Assembly: GCA_047619485.1 (NCBI GenBank)
Contig: JBLHKE010000465.1
Span: forward strand, 1 to 6,342
Length of the DNA: 6,342 bases
Reading direction: 5' to 3'
Source: JBLHKE01 sp047619485
Lineage (GTDB): Bacteria; Verrucomicrobiota; Verrucomicrobiia; Verrucomicrobiales; DEV007
In this document: positions 1 to 6,064 of the stretch, one piece after another
Numbering within the stretch: position 1 is the stretch's first letter
How the letters are laid out: each line of letters starts with the position of its first letter
Program-made: the position numbers and the translations under genes
Notes under the pieces: generated by a model
Databases searched by the model: none
Told to the model about the DNA's origin: nothing
What the model saw: only the letters and a program-made list of their open reading frames with translations

Positions 1-1
1 A

Positions 2-946
2 AAAGGCGATGAACTGAAGAAGGGGATCGAGGCCATGACCGATGCAGATGCGAAAGCGGCCGCTGAAGCCGAAATGGAAAAAATCAAAGCAGCAGGTGAG
101 GCTTACAAAAATGTGATCACTGATTCGCTGATTGTCTCTGATCGGGTTTACATCAATTCGATTTCAGATGGCAACAAAAAGTCAGGCAAACTCAGCCTAG
201 GACATGCTGGTCATGGCCCCACATCAATCGGGCCAGAATACAGTTTTGGTCTTTCGATCGCAGAAAAGATTGATGGACCGATTCTGCTGATCAAGACCTC
301 ATGGGGTGGTAAGTCGCTGAATTATGATTTTCGGCCGCCTTCAGCTGGCGAATACCAATTGGATGAAAAACAAAAAGCGAGTGCCAAAGCTGATGAGATC
401 AAGAAGAATGCCAGCCTCAATTACCGCATGATGAATGAAGCCGTCCATCAAGTTCTAGACAACCTCAAGGACAATCACCCTGCCTATGACCCGGAAGCGG
501 GTTATGAGATCGCCGGTTTTGTCTGGTTCCAAGGCTACAATGATCAATTTTCGGACGCCTTTCGCGACAACTATAAGGACAACATGATCAACTTCATCAA
601 AGACGTGCGCAAAGAGTACAAAACACCGGAAATGCCGTTCATTATTGGTGTCTTAGGCACGGGTCAGACAAAGGAGAAAGTGGCTGAAAACGCAGTTTCT
701 GTCGGCCAACGTGAAGCCGCAAAAGCTCCTGAATTCAAAGACAACGTCCTGGCGGTTGAGAGCTACACAGAGTACGCCCTCGATTCCCTCGAGGTTTTTA
801 ACAAGGGTTGGGCGAAGCATTTCCTCGAGTGGGACACCGTTGGCAGCGACCGCCCTTATCACTACCTGGGCAGTGGGAAGTTCTTTGTTCGCTTAGGCGA
901 CTCGTTCGCAACGTCGATGGCCGAACTGATCGCGAAACAGAAATAG
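2..946 (+). CDS. SASA/DUF303-type carbohydrate esterase (sialate O-acetylesterase-like), 5' end missing
   Basis: The frame is open from the left edge (K-G-D-E-L-K-K-G-I-E-A before the first ATG at 35), so that ATG is probably internal and the true start lies upstream; 314 residues are visible. Numbering from the ATG at 35, the SASA-like blocks are GHAGHGPTSIGPEYSFG (56-72), the IKTSWGGKSLNYDFRPPS block with its paired glycines (86-103), the VWFQGYNDQF block (163-172), and a C-terminal YHYLGSGKFF segment (275-284) whose His276 fits the catalytic histidine. The GQSNM-type serine motif expected at the N-terminus would lie outside the window, as would any signal peptide. Known for the family: SGNH-fold esterases that remove O-acetyl groups from sugars. 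Inference: it acts on a decorated polysaccharide together with the downstream enzymes. The visible N-terminal stretch is Ala/Lys/Glu-rich and probably helical. Sampled lines are roughly 40-50% G+C, lower than the genes that follow. The family call is good; the substrate is unknown. Confidence 0.85.
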   Translation, partial: KGDELKKGIEAMTDADAKAAAEAEMEKIKAAGEAYKNVITDSLIVSDRVYINSISDGNKKSGKLSLGHAGHGPTSIGPEYSFGLSIAEKIDGPILLIKTSWGGKSLNYDFRPPSAGEYQLDEKQKASAKADEIKKNASLNYRMMNEAVHQVLDNLKDNHPAYDPEAGYEIAGFVWFQGYNDQFSDAFRDNYKDNMINFIKDVRKEYKTPEMPFIIGVLGTGQTKEKVAENAVSVGQREAAKAPEFKDNVLAVESYTEYALDSLEVFNKGWAKHFLEWDTVGSDRPYHYLGSGKFFVRLGDSFATSMAELIAKQK

Positions 947-948
947 AG

Positions 949-1863
949 ATGGTGACCTGTAAACTTAGAATGGTACCTGCGGCAATGATCGCCGCCGTCC
1001 TGCTCGTCCAGGCGCAGCCGAGCGGTGCAGACACGGTCTACATGATCGGGAACAGCTTTACGCACAATTGTCAGCCGTATAGTGTCTCGGAGCTCGCCAA
1101 GCAGCATTCGAAGAAGTTGACGATAGGCGCACACATAAAGTCCGGGTCACCGGTTCATAACATCTGGGGGAACCCCGATAACGGGCGCGAGATCAGCGAG
1201 GAATTCGGCAAATATCGCGATGCGCTGGCGAAGCACCAGTGGGATATCGTGACACTCCAACCGTTCTACAAACGACCGTACGGAGGCCTTCCGCAATCGA
1301 CGATGCAGACAGACATTGATTCGATTCTTCTGTTCATCAAACTGGCTCGCGAGAACCCCGCAAACAAAGAGACGAAATTCTATCTCTATGCAAGTTGGCC
1401 GTTCCTGTGGACAGGCAAGCCGCTCCAAAGCGCCTGGAGCACGGCCACTAAGGACGAACTGACGACCGCTACATCCCACCAGAGTGACTACTTCGAACAT
1501 CTCGCGACACGCCTGAGAGCGCTGACCGACGCTGAAATTCACTTGATTCCGATTCCGGAAGTGATGTGCGCGTTTGATAAGAAGATGCAAGCGGGCAAGG
1601 TGCCCGGCATCAGTTCAATCAGCGAGATCATGGGAGACAAGCTGCATCTTGACGCAGGGCTCGGCCATTACCTGGCGGGAGCAACCGTCTATGCGACGCT
1701 CTGCGGCGTGAACCCCGCAGGCCTTGTCAAACCGGAGGGTCATTACGACGCAGAGAAAGATGGCCTCTTCACGGCAGAAACACTCAAAGTCCTTCACGAG
1801 ACGATTTGGGAGGTTGTTTCCAAGAATGCCTACACGGGCGTCTCGACCGAGCCGAAGCAGTAG
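949..1863 (+). CDS. Secreted SGNH/GDSL-like hydrolase
   Basis: This is a 304-residue protein starting 2 nt after the previous stop (TAG-AG-ATG). An N-terminal signal peptide is visible: MVTCKLRM, a hydrophobic core VPAAMIAAVLLVQA, and a likely cleavage after PSGA. The first strand ends in VYMIGNSFTHN, so Ser36 of GNSFT is the expected nucleophile. SGSPVHNIW (65-73) and VTLQPF (101-106) sit where the Gly and Asn blocks of SGNH enzymes usually fall. D230-K-L-H233, followed by LDAGLGHYLAG, fits the C-terminal DxxH catalytic pair. Family knowledge: SGNH hydrolases cleave esters, often acetyl esters on glycans. The substrate is not predictable. An in-frame ATG at 808 would overlap the upstream gene by 139 nt and add a non-signal-like N-terminus, so I prefer 949; ATG 970 is also possible and would keep most of the signal peptide. 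No clear Shine-Dalgarno is seen, so translational coupling to the upstream gene is likely. Confidence 0.85.
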   Translation: MVTCKLRMVPAAMIAAVLLVQAQPSGADTVYMIGNSFTHNCQPYSVSELAKQHSKKLTIGAHIKSGSPVHNIWGNPDNGREISEEFGKYRDALAKHQWDIVTLQPFYKRPYGGLPQSTMQTDIDSILLFIKLARENPANKETKFYLYASWPFLWTGKPLQSAWSTATKDELTTATSHQSDYFEHLATRLRALTDAEIHLIPIPEVMCAFDKKMQAGKVPGISSISEIMGDKLHLDAGLGHYLAGATVYATLCGVNPAGLVKPEGHYDAEKDGLFTAETLKVLHETIWEVVSKNAYTGVSTEPKQ

Positions 1864-1886
1864 GTCAGGTGGGATAGGCTGATATC

Positions 1887-3251
1887 ATGATGAAGAACAT
1901 TGGATTTGGAAGCGTTGTAGTCGGACTTCTTATTGCTTGTATGGTTGCCACGATCCCGGCAACCGCGGCCCGGCCAAATGTCATCGTGATTTTGGCCGAC
2001 GACTTGGGGTATGGCGACACCAGCCTGTTCGACGGTTGGGTCAAGACCCCGCAGATCGAACGCCTCGCCTCCGAGGGGCTGACCTTCACGGATTTCCACA
2101 CCAACAGCTCGGTGTGCAGCCCGACGCGTGCGGCATTTCTCACCGGTCGCTACCAGCAGCGCGTGGGGATCATCGATGTGATCGCCCGGCATCTGGACAC
2201 GCCCGGACTGGAAGCCACCGAACTGACCATTCCCCGATTGATGAAGCAAAACGGTTACCGCACCGGCCTGTTCGGCAAGTGGCACCTGGGCATGGAAGCG
2301 AAATACAATCCGATCCATCATGGCTTCGATGAGTTTGTCGGTTACCTCGATGGCGGGGCAGATTACCACAATCATGGGGACTGGTACAATGGCCTGACGC
2401 GGGAGAAGATCGAGGGCTACACCACCCATTTGATCACGGATCACTCGATAGGTTTTATCAAAGAGAACAAGGACAATCCGTTCTTCCTCTATGTGTCCCA
2501 TGAAGCGGTGCACCTGCCCTTCCAGACGCCGGCCGACACGATGGAGAACCGGTCGAAAAAGAAACTAAGCTCCAAGGATATGTGGGATCCCAAGCGGATC
2601 CGGCCCAAGTACAAGATCATGTTGGAAGAGATGGACAAGGGGATCGGCCAGATTTTGGACACGGTGCGGAGCGAGGGCCTGGCGGAGAATACCTTGATCT
2701 TCTTCTTTTCCGACAATGGGGCGATCAGTGCCGGTGGGTCTAATAAGCCGTTCAGGGGTAGCAAATTCAGCAACTACGAGGGCGGGCATCGCGTTCCCGC
2801 CATTGCCTGGTGGCCCGGGAAAATTGCCGCGGGCACGAGCACGGATGCCATCACCATGGGCATGGATCTCTTGCCGACGATCATGGATTTCACCGCGATC
2901 CCCGTGCCCGAGACACGCAGGCTCGACGGTACCAGCCTGGCTGAACTCATCCTCAGGCAGGCCGACTTTCCTGATCGCAAACTCTTCTGGGGCTATGAAC
3001 CCAAGCTCGGCACGGCGATGCGAGATGGACATTGGAAGATGCAGACCAAGGGCGATGTCGTCGAGTTGTACGATTTGAATAAAGACATCAAGGAATCAAT
3101 CAACGTTGCGGACCAGCACCCCAAACGTGCAGCTGAAATGAAGGCCGCCATCGAGCAATGGAAGCGCGGCGTATCGGGGCAACATGAGGCGACCGGCGAT
3201 CCGCCCGAAACAAGAGACGATTACCAGAATGGAAAAACGAAACATGATTAG
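1887..3251 (+). CDS. Secreted formylglycine-dependent sulfatase (arylsulfatase/GALNS-like, S1 family)
   Basis: This is a 454-residue protein, within the usual size for S1 sulfatases. Residues 1-28 form a signal peptide (core VVVGLLIACMVATIP, likely cleavage after ATAA). The catalytic set appears complete: metal-binding D38-D39 in ILADDLGYGD; C77-S-P-T-R81 in NSSVCSPTRAAFLTGR, where Cys77 would be converted to formylglycine; GKWHLG (130-135) with Lys131 and His133; VSHEAVHLPF (203-212) with His209; SDNG (275-278) supplying D276-N277; and GSKFSNYEGGHRVP (291-304) with Lys293. The C-terminal MRDGHWKMQ and VVELYDLNKD segments are typical of the sulfatase C-terminal subdomain. Role: hydrolysis of sulfate esters in the periplasm or outside the cell, after activation by a formylglycine-generating enzyme that is not in this window. 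The substrate cannot be assigned; the subfamily needs SulfAtlas comparison. Two adjacent ATGs (1887, 1890) make the exact start ambiguous by one codon. It begins 23 nt after the upstream stop. Confidence 0.95.
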   Translation: MMKNIGFGSVVVGLLIACMVATIPATAARPNVIVILADDLGYGDTSLFDGWVKTPQIERLASEGLTFTDFHTNSSVCSPTRAAFLTGRYQQRVGIIDVIARHLDTPGLEATELTIPRLMKQNGYRTGLFGKWHLGMEAKYNPIHHGFDEFVGYLDGGADYHNHGDWYNGLTREKIEGYTTHLITDHSIGFIKENKDNPFFLYVSHEAVHLPFQTPADTMENRSKKKLSSKDMWDPKRIRPKYKIMLEEMDKGIGQILDTVRSEGLAENTLIFFFSDNGAISAGGSNKPFRGSKFSNYEGGHRVPAIAWWPGKIAAGTSTDAITMGMDLLPTIMDFTAIPVPETRRLDGTSLAELILRQADFPDRKLFWGYEPKLGTAMRDGHWKMQTKGDVVELYDLNKDIKESINVADQHPKRAAEMKAAIEQWKRGVSGQHEATGDPPETRDDYQNGKTKHD

Positions 3252-3276
3252 AATCAACCAATTGAAGAACGGCAGC

Positions 3277-3282
3277 GGAGGT
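3277..3282 (+). promoter_or_regulatory. Probable ribosome binding site (GGAGGT) of the large SASA esterase
   Basis: A GGAGGT core lies 3 nt before the ATG at 3286. It is the only strong Shine-Dalgarno-like core before any gene start in this window, and it favours 3286 over the in-frame ATGs at 3184, 3229 and 3244. The spacing is shorter than the usual optimum, so the assignment is tentative. Confidence 0.45.
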
Positions 3283-3285
3283 CTG

Positions 3286-5403
3286 ATGACACTGCGATGG
3301 TTTGGACTGGCCATCATCTTATGTGCCGTGACCGGCGCGGCTCACGCCAAGGAGGAACAGAAGCCCGAGTTTCGCTTTGCCCGCATCCTCAGTGATGGGA
3401 TGGTTCTCCAACAGGAGAAACCGATCAAGATCTGGGGCTGGGCGAAACCCGACACACAAGTGGCCGTGACTCTGACGCAGGACGCCGCCACCGGAACCGC
3501 CGCCGTGGAGGCAGCCGTCCAGTCTGGTACCCGCAAGGGAGTCGCCGGGAAAAGCAGCGATGACTACGCGGTGAGCATGCGCTACGAGGAAACGAATCCA
3601 CCGAAATTCGTCTCGCAATCCGTCGAGGCGACTGCCGGGGCGGATGGCAAATGGACGGTGACTCTCGCCTCCGCCAAGGCGAGTTTCCAGGCAACCTGGA
3701 TCATTGCGAAAAGCAGTGGGGAGACGCTGGCCGTGGAGAATGTACTGATCGGCGAAGTCTGGGTCTGCGCGGGGCAGAGCAACATGGGGTGGGGGAATTT
3801 TAACCGCAAGGATCGGGTCGCCGCTTCGTCGGACTTCCCCGGCATGCGCTACGTGGCATGGCACGATTCGTACTACAAGCCGCTCGACGATGTCCGCAGC
3901 AACATCCGCTGGCAGGAGTGTTCGCCGGAGGCCGCCAAGGAATTTTCCGCAGTGCCCTATCTCTACGGAATGTTCCTGCATCGCTACCTGAAGGTTCCGG
4001 TCGGCATCATCAATGTTGCGCGCGGCGGAACGACAGGCGACACCTGGTGCCTGCGCGAGGAACTCGACGGCCTGCAGCACATCACGGTGAAAGAAAGCCT
4101 CCGCAAATATGACGCCGAGACAGCTATCTGGGACAAGCCGGCCGAGGTGAAGCGCATCATGGCCGCGTGGGAGCAGGCGGTGGCCGACAAGAAGGTCGAG
4201 CACGAGAAGGCCGTGGCGTCCGCGAAGGCGGAGGGTAAGAAAGAGCCGCGCCTGCGCTTGCCGAAGGAGCCTGCTGATCCGCGTAGTGGGTGGAGTCCGC
4301 CAGCGGCGCTGTTCAATGCAACCGTGGTGCCGATCCGCCATCTCGGGGTGCGCGGGGTGCTCTACTACCAGGGCGAGAACAACGTCTTCGGGCGCTGGAC
4401 TCGCTACGAGCACACCTTTGCCAAGGTCCCGGTTTCGTTCCGCAAGGCGTTCGGCGATGAGAACCTCCCCTTTGGCTGCATCAGTCAGCCGGGATGGGGA
4501 ACCTTCGGCACCGACCCTGAACTCGAAACCGTGACGGGTGGCTACGCCATGATCCGCGACATCCAACGGCGCGCACTGAAGGGCGATCCGAATGCCGGGA
4601 TGATCGCAACCTATCCGACCGGGAATTCCTACATCCACCCGGGAGAAAAATTCCCGGTGGCCGAGTATGCCTCGCTCTGGTCGCTCGCCAAGGTCTACGA
4701 CCAAGCGATCGTGCACCGCGGTAACCAGTTCGAAAAGATGGTGATCAAGGACGGCAAGGCCTACGTCTACTTCGACTCCGATCCGGTGGTCTACGAGCAG
4801 TGGAAGCACATCGAGAACAACGCCTCGTGGCAGGTCCTGCCGCAACCCCGCCAGGGTAGGGCATCCATCGAAGGCTTCATCATCGCCGGCAATGACCGCC
4901 GTTGGTATCCCGCCAAGGCACAGGAGAAGCGCGTTGATGGCACCTGGACGATCGAGGTCCTGAGCGATCTGGTGGCCGAGCCGGTGGCCGTCCGCTACGG
5001 CTGGGCCAACTGGCCGACCGGAAACCTGGTCGGACGCGAACGCCTCCCGGTCCCGACCTTTCGCACTGACGATTGGCCGATCGTCGAGGGTGTGAGCTAC
5101 TCGGAGGAGGCCAAGAAGGCTTCTGACGAAAAGATCAGGGTGATGCAGGAAGAGGGGAAGAGGTTCGCCTTTGACCGCAAGCTGCGGCAACTGCAGATCG
5201 ATCTGCCCAAGCTGGAGACTGACCTCTACAAGGGCGACGCTAAGAAGCAGTTAGAGAGCAAGCTCGCCCGGATCGAGACCATTCTGGATGAACTGCAGAA
5301 GGATCCGTGGCTTTCGAAAAAACTAGAAGGCTCTTTCCCCACAGCGGTGGAAAAGGTCAAGGCAATACGCAATGCCTTGCGTCATAGTGAAGCACACGAA
5401 TAG
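3286..5403 (+). CDS. Secreted sialate O-acetylesterase-like SASA-family protein with helical insert and tail
   Basis: From ATG 3286 the protein has 705 residues and begins with a textbook signal peptide (MTLRWFGLAIILCAVTGAAHA, cleavage before KEE). Starts at 3244 (8-nt overlap with the sulfatase), 3229 or 3184 are in frame but leave a long polar leader. Domains in order: an N-terminal beta module (FARILSDGMVLQQEKPIKIWGW, about 32-53); a Gly/Ala-rich extension of that module; the SGNH core with GQSNM at 163-167 (nucleophile Ser165); VARGGTTGDTW at about 244-254; a charged helical insert (about 266-336); LYYQGENN (359-366), the family's YQGE block; NSYIHPGEKF (447-456) carrying the candidate catalytic His451; and a C-terminal beta domain ending PVPTFRTDDWP. 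The last 100 residues or so are Lys/Glu-rich, probably coiled-coil. Family knowledge: removal of O-acetyl groups from sugars. Here it is probably a generic glycan esterase, not necessarily acting on sialate. No acidic residue precedes the IHP motif at the usual spot. Confidence 0.9.
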   Translation: MTLRWFGLAIILCAVTGAAHAKEEQKPEFRFARILSDGMVLQQEKPIKIWGWAKPDTQVAVTLTQDAATGTAAVEAAVQSGTRKGVAGKSSDDYAVSMRYEETNPPKFVSQSVEATAGADGKWTVTLASAKASFQATWIIAKSSGETLAVENVLIGEVWVCAGQSNMGWGNFNRKDRVAASSDFPGMRYVAWHDSYYKPLDDVRSNIRWQECSPEAAKEFSAVPYLYGMFLHRYLKVPVGIINVARGGTTGDTWCLREELDGLQHITVKESLRKYDAETAIWDKPAEVKRIMAAWEQAVADKKVEHEKAVASAKAEGKKEPRLRLPKEPADPRSGWSPPAALFNATVVPIRHLGVRGVLYYQGENNVFGRWTRYEHTFAKVPVSFRKAFGDENLPFGCISQPGWGTFGTDPELETVTGGYAMIRDIQRRALKGDPNAGMIATYPTGNSYIHPGEKFPVAEYASLWSLAKVYDQAIVHRGNQFEKMVIKDGKAYVYFDSDPVVYEQWKHIENNASWQVLPQPRQGRASIEGFIIAGNDRRWYPAKAQEKRVDGTWTIEVLSDLVAEPVAVRYGWANWPTGNLVGRERLPVPTFRTDDWPIVEGVSYSEEAKKASDEKIRVMQEEGKRFAFDRKLRQLQIDLPKLETDLYKGDAKKQLESKLARIETILDELQKDPWLSKKLEGSFPTAVEKVKAIRNALRHSEAHE

Positions 5404-5428
5404 AAACGAACGACGAAGACCATCGCAC

Positions 5429-5550
5429 ACGCCGTGCGTCGATGCTTTTGCGAAGCAGGGCAGGCGCTTCACAAATGGCTATGCGCTGCCTGCCGGTGTG
5501 TTCGCCGACGCGAGCCATCTTGACCGGCCAGTCCGGCGCGCTTGCACCTG
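5429..5550 (+). pseudogene. Decayed fragment of a second sulfatase (formylglycine region, two frameshifts)
   Basis: This short stretch lies in the gap between the large esterase and the repeat array. Reading from 5429 gives TPCVDAFAKQGRRFTNGYALPA, which matches the TPNxDALAxxGxRFTNGY segment just before the sulfatase active site. After one extra base near 5495 the frame moves to VCSPTRAILTGQ (5496-5531), which is the C-x-P-x-R formylglycine signature with its downstream LTG. A second shift near 5532 restores PARLHL (5533-5550), which follows LTGQY in many GALNS-like sulfatases. The upstream metal-binding DD block and everything downstream are missing. It differs from the intact sulfatase in this window (TPQIERLASEGLTFTDF), so it is a relic of a different paralogue, not a local duplicate. 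It is not expected to make a functional enzyme. A sequencing error could explain one shift but not the missing ends. Confidence 0.8.
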
Positions 5551-5596
5551 CTGCACCATGGCCGGTTCACACAGGAGGAGTCGAGGAGACTTAGAC

Positions 5597-5607
5597 GGTT
5601 CAGGGCG
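5597..5607 (+). repeat. 11-bp direct repeat flanking repeat copy A, left side
   Basis: GGTTCAGGGCG here matches GGGTCAGGACG at 6037-6047 at 9 of 11 positions. The two sites flank the 429-bp element on either side, which could reflect a target-site duplication or simply the edge of the 440-bp tandem unit. Similarity between the units falls away upstream of about 5597, so this marks the left border of the array. Confidence 0.5.
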
Positions 5608-5700
5608 GAATGGCACGTAGATAAGGCGCACCCTCGCCGAATAATGCATGGCACAGCAGAAGCTTTCAAAAAGCACCAGAGACTGCTGGAGCTGGAACGT

Positions 5701-5762
5701 AGAACGAACGCCTCGTTCGTTCTGGGAAATCACGGCCCCGCAGGAAGGGGCCAAGATTTCCC
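5701..5762. repeat. Two abutting perfect or near-perfect hairpins inside copy A
   Basis: The first hairpin is a 10-bp perfect stem, AGAACGAACG (5701-5710) and CGTTCGTTCT (5714-5723), with a 3-nt CCT loop. The second begins at the next base: GGGAAATC (5724-5731) pairs with GATTTCCC (5755-5762), then a 2x2 internal loop, then GGCCCC (5734-5739) pairs with GGGGCC (5747-5752) around a 7-nt loop. There is no T-tract, so it does not look like a simple intrinsic terminator. It could form a cruciform, a structured RNA or a protein-binding site. Confidence 0.75.
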
Positions 5763-5918
5763 CGCCTGCAATCCACGCGAGTAGCAGCCAACAGAAAATG
5801 ATCACCTCAAACGACGCACTTTGCCTGGGGAGCCTGCGAGCGGAAGAGGGTTCGAACTGATGGAACGTTGCGGCTATCACGCACAGGGACGTTCGCGGAT
5901 CATCGCTCCGCTCGATCC

Positions 5919-5940
5919 GAACGAACGGAGGCGTTCGTTC
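5919..5940. repeat. Inverted-orientation copy of the GAACGAACG hairpin in copy A
   Basis: GAACGAACG (5919-5927) and CGTTCGTTC (5932-5940) form a 9-bp perfect stem around a GAGG loop. On the - strand this hairpin, with its GTA flank, reads as the 5701-5723 hairpin plus one extra loop base. The shared arm GTAGAACGAACGCCTC (5699-5714) is an exact reverse complement of 5928-5943, so the two hairpins could also pair with each other over 16 bp. Confidence 0.75.
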
Positions 5941-6019
5941 TACCGCGACGACATCAACCGATGGCGGATGCCATCCCGATGCCGAGAGATCCAACCGGCT
6001 GGCACTCGGGAGAATGCCG

Positions 6020-6064
6020 TTAACTACGTGCCATTCGGGTCAGGACGGAATGGCACGTAGATAA
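6020..6064. repeat. Junction palindrome between the two repeat copies
   Basis: The right terminal repeat of copy A (TTAACTACGTGCCATTC, 6020-6036) and the left terminal repeat of copy B (GAATGGCACGTAGATAA, 6048-6064) face each other across an 11-nt spacer. They form a 17-bp inverted repeat with one A/A mismatch, of which 13 bp next to the spacer are perfect. The structure results from the tandem arrangement of the elements. It has no run of T, so I do not call it a terminator. Confidence 0.75.
6037..6047 (+). repeat. 11-bp spacer/direct repeat between repeat copies
   Basis: GGGTCAGGACG separates the end of copy A from the start of copy B and resembles the left flank of copy A (9 of 11 identical). 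With that flank it may be a duplicated target site or part of a 440-bp amplified unit. Confidence 0.5.

Larger units (their letters stand above)
5608..6036. mobile_element. 429-bp MITE-like structured repeat, copy A (complete)
   Basis: The stretch starts with GAATGGCACGTAG (5608-5620) and ends with its exact reverse complement CTACGTGCCATTC (6024-6036). Allowing one mismatch, the terminal inverted repeats extend to 17 bp (GAATGGCACGTAGATAA / TTAACTACGTGCCATTC). The same sequence recurs in tandem exactly 440 bp downstream. It carries no transposase and no convincing gene. Internal features are two abutting hairpins (5701-5762), an inverted version of the first hairpin (5919-5940), and smaller stems such as CAGCAG/CTGCTG (5654-5659/5683-5688), CGGATC/GATCCG (5896-5901/5914-5919) and GATGGC/GCCATC (5960-5965/5970-5975). 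Size, inverted ends and lack of coding fit a miniature inverted-repeat transposable element moved in trans. A structured RNA repeat family or a REP/BIME-like chromosomal repeat is the alternative. I do not recognise the termini as those of a named insertion sequence. Confidence 0.7.

Noticed and set aside
808..948. Upstream extension of the SGNH hydrolase from an ATG at 808
   Set aside because: It would overlap the preceding gene by 139 nt and put 47 polar residues in front of a clear signal peptide.
1830..2513. A 227-codon open frame on the - strand over the sulfatase start
   Set aside because: It is antisense to the signal peptide and active-site region of a convincing sulfatase and shows no family motif.
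3319..5190. A 623-codon open frame on the - strand opposite the large esterase
   Set aside because: It lies entirely antisense to a well-supported gene, has no recognisable domain, and its Arg/His/Leu/Pro-rich composition is typical of a shadow frame under high-G+C codon bias.
5421..5450. Possible terminator hairpin (CATCGCAC / GTGCG-T-CGATG) followed by CTTTT after the large esterase
   Set aside because: The stem is interrupted, the T-run is only four bases, and the sequence is better explained as the coding relic of a sulfatase.
5648..5860. A 70-codon open frame starting MAQQKLSKSTRD inside copy A, repeated at 6088-6300 in copy B
   Set aside because: Differences between copies change five amino acids and leave only one silent change, and the frame spans the hairpins. 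It looks like an open frame carried by a repeat, though automated annotation may list it as a hypothetical protein.
5845..5865. GGTTCGAAC resembling the T-loop of a tRNA
   Set aside because: The flanking bases cannot form the 5-bp T-stem, and no acceptor, D or anticodon arm is found around it on either strand.
5479..5994. A 171-codon - strand frame across copy A, and a related one at 6024-6245
   Set aside because: It runs from the sulfatase relic through the repeat's hairpins with no recognisable protein motif; the similarity between the two simply reflects the tandem repeat.
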